Notes under the pieces: model-generated
The model's input: the letters and a program-made list of their open reading frames with translations, nothing else
Databases searched by the model: none
What the model was told of the DNA's origin: nothing
Assembly: GCA_018449715.1 (NCBI GenBank)
Contig: JAAVVA010000004.1
Span: forward strand, 1 to 64,000
Length of the DNA: 64,000 bases
DNA from: Acidobacteriaceae bacterium dw_441
GTDB taxonomy: Bacteria > Acidobacteriota > Terriglobia > Terriglobales > Acidobacteriaceae
Reading direction: 5' to 3'
Part shown: positions 52,928-61,844 of the stretch, piece after piece
How positions within the stretch are numbered: the stretch's first letter is position 1
Layout of the letters: every line of letters starts with the position of its first letter
Position numbers and translations under genes: made by a program

Positions 52928-53752
52928 CTAATTCATCCACCGCTTATCATTCGGATCGCGCTTCTCATCGGGATCGATATACCGTCCATCCTTATCGAAG
53001 TGGACCACGCGATTCTGCTTCCGCATGTACACCTCGAACTTCCGCGCGGCCCTGCGCCTCTTGGCGCGGTAGTAGGCATTGCGAAGCCCATAAAGCCACT
53101 CGGTGACCCCAAAGACCAGCCCCCGCCTCGGAGCAAAGCGCACAAACAGAAACCCCGCCAGCGCCCCCGAAAGCTGCACCAGCGCCCCGAAGTTATCCGC
53201 GGCCTTCAGCAGCACCGCGACCTCGATCAGGATATAAATCGCCACCAAATACTTCGCCTTGATGCGAACCAGGAACCACAGCATAAACTCCTGGTCGCCA
53301 AACAGCATGGCGATCGCGACCAGCAGCCCGAAGGTTCCCGCCCACACCCCAACCGAAACCGCATCCGGACGCAGCCCGAACAGGTGCGTAAACGAGATCG
53401 CCGAAGCGATCACCGCACCGCCCCCAACAGACGACCAGTACAGCTCCATGAGCCACCGGCTGCCGTAGCTTCCCTCCAGCAGCGACCCCGTGAACCATAT
53501 CGTCAACATGCTGAAGACGAACGAAAGAATCCCAGGGTTCAGTAGCGAGTAGCTGAAGAGCTGCCAGACCTCGCCGCGCACCACCGCCAGCGGCTCCAGC
53601 ACCATGTGCCCGGTCAAAAACTGGCTTACGGAAGGCGACACCCACCCCAGCACCGCCAGCGCAAAGAAAACACCCACATTCAGCAGGATGAGCCGACGCA
53701 CGGCCCCTCCAAACGACGGCAACGCAAGCGAGATCGATCCGGTTCGGCGCAT
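52928..53752 (-). CDS. Rhomboid-fold membrane protein lacking catalytic residues
   Basis: 274 aa with about six membrane helices, order and spacing as in rhomboid proteases. The segment aligning with the active-site GASGAVFGLL reads GVWAGTFGLL, replacing the catalytic Ser, and the AHLGGALAG helix reads VQLSGALAG, replacing the catalytic His by Gln. WQLFSYSLLNPG corresponds to the usual W-x-L-T-x-x-F-x-H region. The C-terminal 60 residues are basic then acidic and cytosolic. I infer a pseudoprotease. The region just upstream (53753-53816) shows nothing else. Confidence 0.8.
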   Translation of the reverse strand: MRRTGSISLALPSFGGAVRRLILLNVGVFFALAVLGWVSPSVSQFLTGHMVLEPLAVVRGEVWQLFSYSLLNPGILSFVFSMLTIWFTGSLLEGSYGSRWLMELYWSSVGGGAVIASAISFTHLFGLRPDAVSVGVWAGTFGLLVAIAMLFGDQEFMLWFLVRIKAKYLVAIYILIEVAVLLKAADNFGALVQLSGALAGFLFVRFAPRRGLVFGVTEWLYGLRNAYYRAKRRRAARKFEVYMRKQNRVVHFDKDGRYIDPDEKRDPNDKRWMN

Positions 53753-53816
53753 CGTGACTTGCCTCTTATTTCATCACAGCGCGCCACTTCGTGCAGAAGC
53801 CCCGCCACGCTTTACC

Positions 53817-53873
53817 CCGTCATTCTGAGCGCAGCACAGCGAAACGAAAAATCCCGGCATTTCTTCGCAGAAG
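53817..53873 (+). repeat. Repeat, module C2 (locus 19)
   Basis: Long C2 variant CATTCTGAGCGCAGCACAGC..AATCCCGG with tail TTCTTCGCAGAAGAC. Confidence 0.88.
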
Positions 53874-54023
53874 ACCCGCCCCTTCCCACCAAAGAATAAA
53901 GGAGTATCAAAACAGTATCCGCAGCCCTTGACGGCCACCCCCGGCGCGTCGATAAATAGTAGCGGAGCCATCCCCGCCATCAAAAAAATAACCAGCGGCC
54001 CGCTCCTGTTCGGAGGCTCAATC

Positions 54024-54221
54024 ATGTCCGTGGCATGTCCTGAATGCGAAAACCCCCTCGAGCTTCGAGATGACGAACTGGAGACAGGAGAGACTGTGCT
54101 CTGCGAAGAATGCGGAACCGAGTTCGAAGTCATCTCCACCGACCCCGTCGAGCTCTCCGCCATCGACGAAACAGGCTACGACGACGAAGACCTCTCCGCT
54201 CTCCCGCTCGAAGACGACTGA
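54024..54221 (+). CDS. LysW-like zinc-ribbon protein
   Basis: 65 aa from the ATG at 54024 with GGAGG eight bases upstream. CPEC (5-8) and CEEC (27-30) form a zinc ribbon, with NPLELRDDELETGETVLC between, then FEVISTDPVEL and a very acidic tail ending LEDD. LysW proteins, the amino-group carriers of lysine/ornithine/arginine synthesis, look like this but end in EDWGE. Here the Glu terminus and Trp are lost, so the carrier role is doubtful. No lysX/lysZ gene is near. Confidence 0.78.
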   Translation: MSVACPECENPLELRDDELETGETVLCEECGTEFEVISTDPVELSAIDETGYDDEDLSALPLEDD

Positions 54222-54256
54222 TTCCTTGCCCGCCACGATCTCCGTATACTGGATTC

Positions 54257-54655
54257 ATGGAAGGTTCATCGTCGTTTCGCCCCCGTCTCGGCCCGTCGTT
54301 CCGTTTCGCCAGGCTCGTCCTTCTGCTGCCGTTCTGCGCGCTCGCGGCCATTCCCGTGCTTCCGGCTGCTTCCGCGATGGCCCAGCAGCGCGGCCCGGTC
54401 CAGCGCGTCGTGCAGGGCAAGGTGACCGACCACGAGAACGTCCCGATCGCAGGAGCCGTCATTTACCTGAAGGACTCCCGCACGGTAAAAAGCTTCATCG
54501 CGAACGACCAGGGCCAGTATCGCTTCGGCCAGCTCGCCGCCGAGACCGACTACGAGATCTGGGCCGAACACAACGGCCAGAAGAGCTCGGTCCGGACCAT
54601 CAGCTCCTTCGACTCGAAGCGGGAGTTCTACATCGACCTGAAGATCGGCAAGTAG
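54257..54655 (+). CDS. Exported carboxypeptidase-regulatory-like domain protein
   Basis: 132 aa from the ATG at 54257. The N-terminus is long and basic, with a hydrophobic stretch about 19-42 (FARLVLLLPFCALAAIPVLPAASAMA) as signal peptide. The mature part is one carboxypeptidase-regulatory beta-sandwich: VVQGKVTDHENVPIAGAVIYLKDSRT, then GQYRFGQLAAETDYEIWAEHNG. It resembles the N-domains of Oar-type receptors but stands alone. A binding or assembly role in the envelope is inferred. It follows the LysW-like gene by 35 nt. Confidence 0.82.
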   Translation: MEGSSSFRPRLGPSFRFARLVLLLPFCALAAIPVLPAASAMAQQRGPVQRVVQGKVTDHENVPIAGAVIYLKDSRTVKSFIANDQGQYRFGQLAAETDYEIWAEHNGQKSSVRTISSFDSKREFYIDLKIGK

Positions 54656-54743
54656 AAGACCGCCAGCGAACAGCCGACACTGCCCCTCGGAATTTCACCC
54701 CTGCCCACAGAGGCAGGAGTGCGTCTCCGCACCATCTCTTACG

Positions 54744-54815
54744 AACTAGTCATTCCGTAGTTTTTGCCGCGTCATTCCGCAGCGAAGCAAAGGAATCTGC
54801 TTCTCCTGCAGGATG
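54744..54815 (+). repeat. Repeat, partial and full C1 (locus 20)
   Basis: Partial C1 (CTAGTCATTCCGTAG) then C1 CATTCCGCAGCGAAGCAAAG with tail CCTGCAGGATG. Confidence 0.9.
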
Positions 54816-54849
54816 CCCGTACCTCCCAACACGTCTCCATAGCCACAAA

Positions 54850-54882
54850 AAATAAGGGCCGCCGGAATCTCCGGCGGCCCTT
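54850..54882 (-). terminator. Intrinsic terminator of the Oar-like receptor gene
   Basis: Read on the - strand, AAGGGCCGCCGGA pairs with TCCGGCGGCCCTT (13 bp, 3-nt loop) and is followed by ATTTTTTG. It lies 22 nt after the stop at 54904. Confidence 0.93.
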
Positions 54883-54903
54883 GAGTTTTGTATCTACGTT
54901 TGG

Positions 54904-57900
54904 TTAGAAGCTGATCCTTCCAGCCAGCTGCAGGACGCGAGCAGGATTCTGCGTCGTCGTCGGCTGACCGAAGGTGTTGCCCGTCGGAATCGAGAACGAA
55001 GCGCCGGCCACAGGATTCGCGACCGAAGGCAACGTCAGGTTCGTGGGGTTCGAAGGATTCGCGTGGTTGAACACGTTGAACGCCTCAGCACGGAACTGCA
55101 GCTTCACCATCTCCCACACCGGGAAGTCCTTGAAGACTGAGAGATTCGTCTGAATCGCTCCCGGTCCCTTCAGGTCGTTGCGGTGAGAGTTACCGAACGT
55201 GTACGGAGCAGGCATCGCATACGCCGTCAGATCGATGCAGTTGACGCGCTGCGTCTTGTCGCACGAGTAGCGGGGAGCGTGGACGAACATCGGACGCTGC
55301 GTTCCGATACCGCCGACATTGGCGACATCGTTCGAGAGACCGATATTGACCGGCATACCGCTCTGCAGGGTCACAATGGTGTTCACATGCCATCCACCGG
55401 CAACCGTATCCAGCGTGTGGTTACGCAGGGTCGGCATCGTGTAGGTAGCGGTTCCCACGAAGCGGTGACGGACGTCCCAGTTCGCGTTGCCATAGTCAGC
55501 CTTCAGGTTGTACTGGATCATGCTCGTACCGCCGCCATTGGCGTCGTTCGAGGTATCCAGCGTGTGCGACCAGGTGTAGCTGAGGTTGGCATCAAGACCA
55601 TGCCAGTTGCGCTGACGGAAGATCGCCGTGAAGCCGTTGTACGTCATGAAACCGGAGTTCTGGATCTGACGGATCTGGCCAAACAGCTGGTACGGACGAC
55701 GCGCATTCACGTTGCCCGGTCCCGGAAGGGGCTGGTTCGGGTAGTAGGAGTAGTCCAGGTGCAGCGAACGCGATCCCAGGTACTGGAACTCGAGTCCGGC
55801 GCCCTGCCACAGCTCAACACCCGTGTCCACGTTCCACTGGTACATGCGGGGCGTGGGCAGGTAGTGGTTGATCGTAAAGGCCGACTGGTAGGTTCCGGGC
55901 GTACCCGCAACCGCAGAGGACGAGCCAGGCTGTCCGCCGGTCGGATCCTCGAAGCTCAGCGTAGCAGGCGCACCGACTTCGGTGTTGCCGCTGTAGCTGA
56001 CCGAAGACGCGAACGGATAGTTGCTGGTCGTCAGGGTGTAGGCGTTCAGGTGGTTCGGGTTGTAGTAGATACCGCCGCCCGCGCGGACAACGATCTTATC
56101 CGTTGCGCGGTACGAAGCTCCAAAGCGCGGAGCCCACAGGTTGTGGTTGCCGTCGTTGAACTTGAAGCCCTTCACCGGCTGATAGTCCGCGCCGGTCGTA
56201 GCCGAGCTGCTGGGGATCAGGGCGGTGTAGTCCTCGTTCAGAACGCGGCCAACGCCGTTGAGAGCGTAAGGAACCGTCGGCTGCTCGTAGCGCACGCCAT
56301 ACTGCAGCGTCAGCTTGGGAGTTGCCTGCCAGGTGTCCTGCACGAAGTAGCCGTTACGCCACGAGGCGACGGAACCGCGAACCTGGTAAACAGGGGTGAT
56401 AACCGTCTGGGCATAGCCGCTCAGGAAGTCTGCGCTGCCATCGCCCGAGTAGTTGCCCGAGAAGGTGAACTGACCACGGTTCATGTTGGTGGCAGCACGT
56501 CCAATGGCCATGCGACGGATATCCGCGCCTGCCATGATGGTGTGCTGGCCCTTCGTCCAGGTGATCTGGTCGTAGCCGTGGATCGTGCGGTCGTCCTGGT
56601 ACCAGTTCGTACCCTCGGCGCCCAGACCCTGGTAGCCGGTGATGTTGATCGTCGGAAGTCCGGGGTTACCGCTGGCCGTATCCGCCGTGAATCCGGGGAT
56701 GCCCAGGTCGGTACCGGCGCTGTCCAGGCCGTTTGCCGCAAAGTAGTTCAGGTTGTTCGACTGGAACTTGTTGAAGCCGAAGCGGAAGTCGTTGAAGAAG
56801 GTCGGCGTGATCATGTGCGTGTAGCCGATGATCGCGTTCGAGTCCGTCGTGGGCGAGATCGAAGCGGAGGAGGGAATGACGTTTCCGCCGATCGAATTGC
56901 TCTTCTCCCACATGTAGCGGGCAAAGAGGCGGATCTTGTCGTTCACCGCATAGTCAACGCGATCCAGCGTGCTGTTCTTGTTGAAGGTCGAAGGAACGTT
57001 GGTGTTCAGGTTGTTCGCCTGGCCGGGATCATTCTCCTGCGGCACATACGCCAGCAGCTTCTGCGCGATCGGAGAGATCGTGGTGAGCCGGTTGTACGGG
57101 AGCGCAACCTGCGTCACAGGGTTGCGAAGCTGAGTGCCGCTGGTGCAAAGACCGGTGGCCGAGAACGAGGAGCACAGAGCCGAGAAATCGCCGTTGCGCT
57201 CTGCGTCCGTCATGACCTTCGCCTGACCGTTCGATGCGTTGATGTTACGCAGCCCCTCGTACGATCCCATGAAGAAGGCCTTGTCCTTCCAGATGGGTCC
57301 GCCAAGCTCGCCACCGAACTGGTGGAAGCGAAGCTCGGGGATGGTCGAATCATGCCTTGCGTAATAAGGACGAGCGTTCATGGCATCGTTCTGCCAGTAC
57401 TCGTAAGCGGTTCCGTGGAACTGGTTCGTACCCGACTTCGTGTCCGTGTTGATGTGAACGCCCATGTAGGCGCCGTACTGCGCGGTGTAGTTACCAGTCT
57501 GAACCTGAACCGCCGAGACCGCATCCGGGTTCGGGGTCACAGGCGAGGTCGAGATCAGCGAGTTCATGACGGTGATACCGTCGAGGGTCATCGAGTTCGT
57601 GACCTCGCGCGTACCAGCACCGATGAAGCTCACGCCCGGGGGGTTGCCGGTGTAGCTCGTCTTCGGGCCAATCATGACGTTCGAAGCGGTCGCCGCAAGC
57701 TCCATCACGCGGCGGGTCTGCATCGGAAGGTTATCAACCTGCTTGGTGCCAATCGTCTCGCCGATCAGCGCATCGTCGGTCGAAAGAACCGCTGTGCCGG
57801 CCGAAACCGAAACCTCGGTGCCGGCATCGCCGACCTGAAGGCTGAAGTCCGTACGGGCCGAAGAGTTCAGCTGAACCGTGGCTCCGTTGGCGGTCGTCTT

Positions 57901-58155
57901 GTTGAAGCCCTTGGCCTCAACCGTGATGTTGTAGGTGCCGGGCAGAACGAACGGAATGGTGTAGAAACCATCTCCATTAGTCACACCCTTGTACTCGACC
58001 TTGGTGGCGGCATTGACAGCGGTGACGCTGGCATCCTTGATCACTGCGCCGGTGCTGTCAGAGACAGTACCAACCAGCTGCGTGTTGTTCGCTACCTGGG
58101 CATGCCCATAGAGAGCAAACAAGAAAAGCAGGACTGAAAAAAAACACTTCTTCAC
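54904..58155 (-). CDS. Oar-like TonB-dependent receptor
   Basis: 1083 aa from the GTG at 58155 with AGGAG nine bases upstream; an ATG at 58176 is open but has no such site. Signal peptide 1-19 (VKKCFFSVLLFLFALYGHAQ). Residues 25-110 are a carboxypeptidase-regulatory domain (LVGTVSDSTGAVIKDASVTAVN). A plug follows (DNLPMQTRRVMELAATASNV, NSMTLDGITVMNSL), then a large barrel with SGTNQFHGTAYEYWQN and FGGELGGPIWKDKAFFMGSYEGLR motifs typical of Oar, ending RVLQLAGRISF (terminal Phe). It probably takes up or binds large substrates at the outer membrane. Confidence 0.95.
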   Translation of the reverse strand: MKKCFFSVLLFLFALYGHAQVANNTQLVGTVSDSTGAVIKDASVTAVNAATKVEYKGVTNGDGFYTIPFVLPGTYNITVEAKGFNKTTANGATVQLNSSARTDFSLQVGDAGTEVSVSAGTAVLSTDDALIGETIGTKQVDNLPMQTRRVMELAATASNVMIGPKTSYTGNPPGVSFIGAGTREVTNSMTLDGITVMNSLISTSPVTPNPDAVSAVQVQTGNYTAQYGAYMGVHINTDTKSGTNQFHGTAYEYWQNDAMNARPYYARHDSTIPELRFHQFGGELGGPIWKDKAFFMGSYEGLRNINASNGQAKVMTDAERNGDFSALCSSFSATGLCTSGTQLRNPVTQVALPYNRLTTISPIAQKLLAYVPQENDPGQANNLNTNVPSTFNKNSTLDRVDYAVNDKIRLFARYMWEKSNSIGGNVIPSSASISPTTDSNAIIGYTHMITPTFFNDFRFGFNKFQSNNLNYFAANGLDSAGTDLGIPGFTADTASGNPGLPTINITGYQGLGAEGTNWYQDDRTIHGYDQITWTKGQHTIMAGADIRRMAIGRAATNMNRGQFTFSGNYSGDGSADFLSGYAQTVITPVYQVRGSVASWRNGYFVQDTWQATPKLTLQYGVRYEQPTVPYALNGVGRVLNEDYTALIPSSSATTGADYQPVKGFKFNDGNHNLWAPRFGASYRATDKIVVRAGGGIYYNPNHLNAYTLTTSNYPFASSVSYSGNTEVGAPATLSFEDPTGGQPGSSSAVAGTPGTYQSAFTINHYLPTPRMYQWNVDTGVELWQGAGLEFQYLGSRSLHLDYSYYPNQPLPGPGNVNARRPYQLFGQIRQIQNSGFMTYNGFTAIFRQRNWHGLDANLSYTWSHTLDTSNDANGGGTSMIQYNLKADYGNANWDVRHRFVGTATYTMPTLRNHTLDTVAGGWHVNTIVTLQSGMPVNIGLSNDVANVGGIGTQRPMFVHAPRYSCDKTQRVNCIDLTAYAMPAPYTFGNSHRNDLKGPGAIQTNLSVFKDFPVWEMVKLQFRAEAFNVFNHANPSNPTNLTLPSVANPVAGASFSIPTGNTFGQPTTTQNPARVLQLAGRISF

Positions 58156-58561
58156 GTCGTTGGGCTCCTGTTGCAACTTCTTGTGTCAAATCGCTAGAGA
58201 CTAGCGGAGTTAGCATTGCTACCGTTTGTTTTTTCTTATAAGACGGTTATTTTATTGTTAAAAGATTACCAGCTTATGGCCTGACGCAAACGCGGCAGGA
58301 ATCATATATTTCACTAGGACCTTTGACCTAACCGTCCCATCCTTGTCGACCGAAGGCCACCCTTGACACCTTCGAAGTCATCTCACAACCAGCTTCCACC
58401 CAGAAGCCAGTCCATCCTCCGCCAGCACGACCACTTTCAGTAAGAAGCGTGCGCCACTGACCACTCACATAAATATATCGTGAATTTGATTTCCTGCCAC
58501 CTCACCTGCAAAAGCTATTTTTCCCGAATTGAAATTACTACCATTCGCGGCATTAAAACAC

Positions 58562-58601
58562 ATTGGGCATAAAGCTGGCTCCTCGCCGCCTTATGCCCAA
58601 T
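58562..58601. terminator. 11-bp inverted repeat in the dnaN-receptor gap
   Basis: ATTGGGCATAA and TTATGCCCAAT pair perfectly around 18 nt; on the - strand GTGTTTTAAT follows, on the + strand AAAAAAA. It lies about 110 nt after the dnaN stop and may end dnaN transcription. The rest of 58156-58641 is AT-rich and presumably holds the receptor promoter; I see no gene in it. Confidence 0.5.
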
Positions 58602-58641
58602 AAAAAAACCTGTAAATCCATCTAAAAAAACGCTGCATAAA

Positions 58642-58698
58642 CCATCGTTCTGAGTGCAGGCAGCGAAACCAAGAATCGCTGTATTTCTTTGCAGAATG
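58642..58698 (+). repeat. Repeat, module C2 (locus 21)
   Basis: Degenerate C2 (CGTTCTGAGTGCAGGCAGCG..AAGAATCGC) with tail TTTCTTTGCAGAATG, 13 nt beyond the dnaN stop. Confidence 0.88.
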
Positions 58699-58711
58699 CC
58701 CTGACCAGCGG

Positions 58712-59902
58712 TCAGATCCGCATCGGCATCAGGATGTACCGGTACTTCACATCCTCATTGCCATCTTCCGGCCTCATCTGCCCCGCCGACTGCGCGTCCT
58801 TGAACTCCAGCCGCACCTCGCCCGTGTTTCCGATAGCCTTCAGGAAGTCCAGCAGATACTGGCTGTTGAACCCGACCACCAGCGGCTCGTAGTTGTACGG
58901 CGTCTCAATCGAGTCCTCAGACTCGCCCGCGTCCGTCGAAGACGAAGAGAGCTTCACCTCGTTCTGCTCCAGCTTCATCTTGATCGCGCCCGAGCGCTCA
59001 TCCGCGAACTGCGCCACGCGCTGAATTGAACCCATCAGGTCCTCCGAGCGCACAATCACAAATTTGTTGTTGTCCCGCGGAAGCACGGCCTCATAGTTCG
59101 GGAACTGCCCGGTCAGCTTGCGGCTCGTCAGCACGCGGCCCCCCACGCGGAAGAACAGCGTCTGGTCGTCGTCGGCAAACTCGATCGTCTCCGCGTCGGT
59201 GTTCGACAGCAACCCAGAAAGCTCGCCCAGCGCCTTGCGCGGAATCAGCGTCTTCTTCTCGCCCTGCACGCCCTCGAGCTGTTCGTTGATCTTTTCGATA
59301 TGCGCCAGGCGGTGACCATCGGTCGCCACCATCGCCATCGACTCGGCCTTCAGCACCAGCAGCGCGCCGTTCAGCGTGTAGCGCGACTCCTCGTTCGAGA
59401 TCGCGAAGATCGTCTTCGAGATCAGGTTCTTCAAGCTGGCCACCGGAAGCTTCACCGCGCCCGAGGCTGGAAACTCCGGAACCTGCGGGAAGTTCGCCCG
59501 CGCCATGCCGACCATCTTCGTATTCGAGCGGCCTGCGCGAATCTGCACCCAGTGGTTGTCCATCAGCTTGATGCTGATGTCTCCCTCAGGCAGCAGCTTG
59601 ATGTAGTCGTAAAGCTTGCGCGCCGGAACCGTGCAGGCTCCAGGCTTCTTCACCCGCGCCGCGCAGCTCGTCTTCAGGCTCTGGTCCAGATCGGTCGCGG
59701 TGATCGTCAGCCGATCTCCACTCTCATCCTGCGTCGCCTCGAACAGGAAGTTCGAGAGGATCGGAATCGTCGTCTTGCGTTCGACGACAGACTGGGCGGC
59801 GGTCAGCTCGCGCAGAAGCTCTGCACGCGAGACGGTGATCTCAAGGTTGCCCGTCGGGGCTGCGTTGGCGGTCATCTCGGAGTCCTGGGTGGCGGTCGTC
59901 AC
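58712..59902 (-). CDS. dnaN: DNA polymerase III beta sliding clamp
   Basis: 396 aa from the GTG at 59902, chosen because GGGAGAG lies six bases upstream; the ATG at 59875 (387 aa) is the alternative, and an open frame to 60229 is not conserved-looking. Three clamp domains: LEITVSRAELLRELTAAQSVVERKTTIPILSNF (in pieces), the middle domain with GMARANFPQVPEFP, and the C-terminal end KYRYILMPMRI. The ring-shaped dimer tethers the polymerase to DNA. It is separated from dnaA by about 3.2 kb with three other genes. Confidence 0.95.
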   Translation of the reverse strand: MTTATQDSEMTANAAPTGNLEITVSRAELLRELTAAQSVVERKTTIPILSNFLFEATQDESGDRLTITATDLDQSLKTSCAARVKKPGACTVPARKLYDYIKLLPEGDISIKLMDNHWVQIRAGRSNTKMVGMARANFPQVPEFPASGAVKLPVASLKNLISKTIFAISNEESRYTLNGALLVLKAESMAMVATDGHRLAHIEKINEQLEGVQGEKKTLIPRKALGELSGLLSNTDAETIEFADDDQTLFFRVGGRVLTSRKLTGQFPNYEAVLPRDNNKFVIVRSEDLMGSIQRVAQFADERSGAIKMKLEQNEVKLSSSSTDAGESEDSIETPYNYEPLVVGFNSQYLLDFLKAIGNTGEVRLEFKDAQSAGQMRPEDGNEDVKYRYILMPMRI

Positions 59903-60231
59903 AGTGTTCTCTCCCGTCGCGCTGGCGTTGTCCTGGTGCCCTGCGGTCGAATCGTTGGGTTTGGCTTCTGGCCAAACTGTACACCGAATCGCTTTTACAA
60001 AGCTACGGTTGTTCCCGATCTCGCCAACAGGTCGCGACAGCTTGATTCTAGGACGCATACCGCCCGCTGCGATAGCTCTATTTGATTGTGGGAAAGAGGA
60101 ACGCTGTGTGGGCAACGCGGCACGGTCGAAACGGAGCCACGGCGGCTGGAACAAAGGCCAGGTGCGAGGGACGGCTTTTAAGAAAGAAGAAGTTTTAAAT
60201 ACGAAATACTCGTCGTCATAACCGTTCACGC

Positions 60232-60600
60232 ATGAAAAGTGGATAACCCTCTCATCACTTTTCGTTTCATGGATTTAACCTTGTGTCCTGTTTTAGAAAA
60301 CTCGTCCCGATTAACCTGCAAGACGGGGAAGACCGGGTGGAAACCTTAAGTTCGGTACTGTTTTATCCCAGTTCCCCACAGGCTTCTCCTCAAAGGCCTA
60401 AAAATTAAGCGGTGCATACCGTGCAAATTTCCTTAAAAATCAATCATTTCTGGGACTTACAAAAGTCCATTTTTCCACGCCTTTCACAGGAGCCCAAGGA
60501 AAACCCGTCCCTTATACATCCCACACCCTCCACCCAGTTTTTCTCGCCCTGTCCTTGACCTCGGTAAACATTCGGCATAACTGCACCAAAAATGGTGCAA
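60232..60600. other. AT-rich, DnaA-box-like stretch upstream of dnaN (origin candidate)
   Basis: This stretch is clearly richer in A/T than its surroundings. DnaA-box-like sites: AGTGGATAA at 60238-60246 and TTTTCCACG at 60471-60479 (each one base from a consensus box), TTCCCCACA at 60372-60380 and GGTGGAAAC at 60336-60344 (two off). At 60582-60599 TGCACCA/TGGTGCA flank AAAA. It may be part of oriC or only the dnaN promoter; the dnaA upstream region, the usual oriC site, is outside the window. Confidence 0.4.
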
Positions 60601-60634
60601 GAGAGAAAAGTGCCGCTGCGGGGAGCCACAAAAC

Positions 60635-60785
60635 GGGTGCCCCATATCTGGCAGTCTCACCGCCAGATGTGGGTTTGCAGGATGCCAAAGAAGGGAATTT
60701 GCAGACCGACCGGGTGCCCCATCCTTTCCGCAGGAAAGGGTGGGATGAATCCAGCCCGCACCCGCAAGACCCTTTTTGCAGGATT
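60635..60785 (+). repeat. Repeat A-B with variant stems (locus 22)
   Basis: A with loop AGTCTCACC, then B with stem CCCATCCTTTCC / GGAAAGGGTGGG around GCA, closing with TTTTTGCAGGATTC. Confidence 0.94.
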
Positions 60786-60838
60786 CCCGCTCCCAAGGCG
60801 CACAATGTCCCTAGCGGAAAATGAGAAGGGAGCCACGC

Positions 60839-61480
60839 ATGAGAATCGCGCTCTTCGGAGCCAGCGGAGCCACGGGAAGACTTCTCACCGAACGCCTCCT
60901 CACTCGAGGTCACACGATCACCGCGCTTCTCCGTACGCCCTCAACATTCCCATTTCGGGACCGCATCCAGATCATCGAAGGAAGCGCCTTCGAAGCAGAC
61001 GCAGTCGCCCACACCATCGCGGGCAGCGACGCGGTCCTCTCCGCCCTGGGAGCCCACTCTCCCCTGCGCAACGAGAACGTGCTCCCTCGCGCCATCCCTC
61101 TCATTGTGGAGGCCATGCAGCACGCCGGAGTGCGCCGCATCATCGCCCTCGGCTCTGCCGGGGCTCGCGAGGACTCCCTGGCGAAACAGCCCGCCCTAGC
61201 CCGCTGGATCGCCAAAAACATCGTCTACAAGTTTTTTCTGAAGTGGCCCGTCTACGAGCAGGTCGAGCAGTACCGCCTGCTCTCCAAGAGCAGCCTCGAC
61301 TGGACGATGCCGCTTCCCTCGAAGCTCACCAACGGCCCCGCTCGCGGCCACTACCGCATCGACGGCGAAGCGCTCCCCCGCAACGGCCTGCAGATCTCCC
61401 GCGCCGACGTAGCCGATTTCATGGTCCAGCAGCTCGACTCCACGCAGTGGCTTCGCCGCGGCGTCTACCTCAGCTACTAG
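60839..61480 (+). CDS. NAD(P)H-binding atypical SDR protein
   Basis: 213 aa from the ATG at 60839 (GGGAG seven bases upstream). The Rossmann motif ALFGASGATGRLL (4-16) with G-x-x-G-x-x-G is that of the NmrA/flavin-reductase-like atypical SDRs. IIALGSAGARED corresponds to the central strand, and TMPLPSKLTNG and RADVADFMVQQL to the C-terminal part seen in biliverdin-reductase-B-like proteins. It may reduce flavins or act as a redox sensor. Confidence 0.87.
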   Translation: MRIALFGASGATGRLLTERLLTRGHTITALLRTPSTFPFRDRIQIIEGSAFEADAVAHTIAGSDAVLSALGAHSPLRNENVLPRAIPLIVEAMQHAGVRRIIALGSAGAREDSLAKQPALARWIAKNIVYKFFLKWPVYEQVEQYRLLSKSSLDWTMPLPSKLTNGPARGHYRIDGEALPRNGLQISRADVADFMVQQLDSTQWLRRGVYLSY

Positions 61481-61489
61481 CTTTACTAG

Positions 61490-61782
61490 CTTGTCATTCC
61501 GCCACCACTTTTAGACCTTGTCATTCCGTAGCGAAGCTAAGGAATCTGCTTCTGTCTTCCTTCCGAACCTTCACCAAAGACCGGGTGCCCCATCCTTCGC
61601 AGCTTCACCGCGAAGGGTGGGATGAATCCAGTTTGTACCCGCACAAATCGGGCGCCCCATATCTGGCGGCATTATCGCCAGATGTGGGTTTTGCAGGATG
61701 ACCGTGTGGGACGAACAAACCACCCCTTCACAACCGTCATACTGAGCAAAGCGAAGAATCCCAGCATTGTCTTTGCAGAATG
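61490..61782 (+). repeat. Composite repeat C1-B-A-C2 (locus 23)
   Basis: A partial C1, C1 at 61518, B with loop AGCTTCACC, A with loop GCATTAT and C2 (CATACTGAGCAAAGCGAAG). All modules present, with A moved behind B. It fills 61481-61844. Confidence 0.94.
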
Positions 61783-61844
61783 CGAATGATGAACCCATCC
61801 GATCCTCACCCCAACAGTGCAAAGATAGTAGCGAAGGAGACCCG

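Noticed and set aside
53754..54163. - strand frame over the LysW-like gene
   Set aside because: It contains translated C2 repeat and antisense zinc-ribbon sequence; the + gene has GGAGG and matched Cys pairs.
55183..58137. A 984-codon open frame on the + strand
   Set aside because: It is antisense to the Oar-like receptor, whose motifs, signal peptide and terminator are clear. The + frame is Arg-rich with no recognisable domain; such shadows are common in GC-rich genes.
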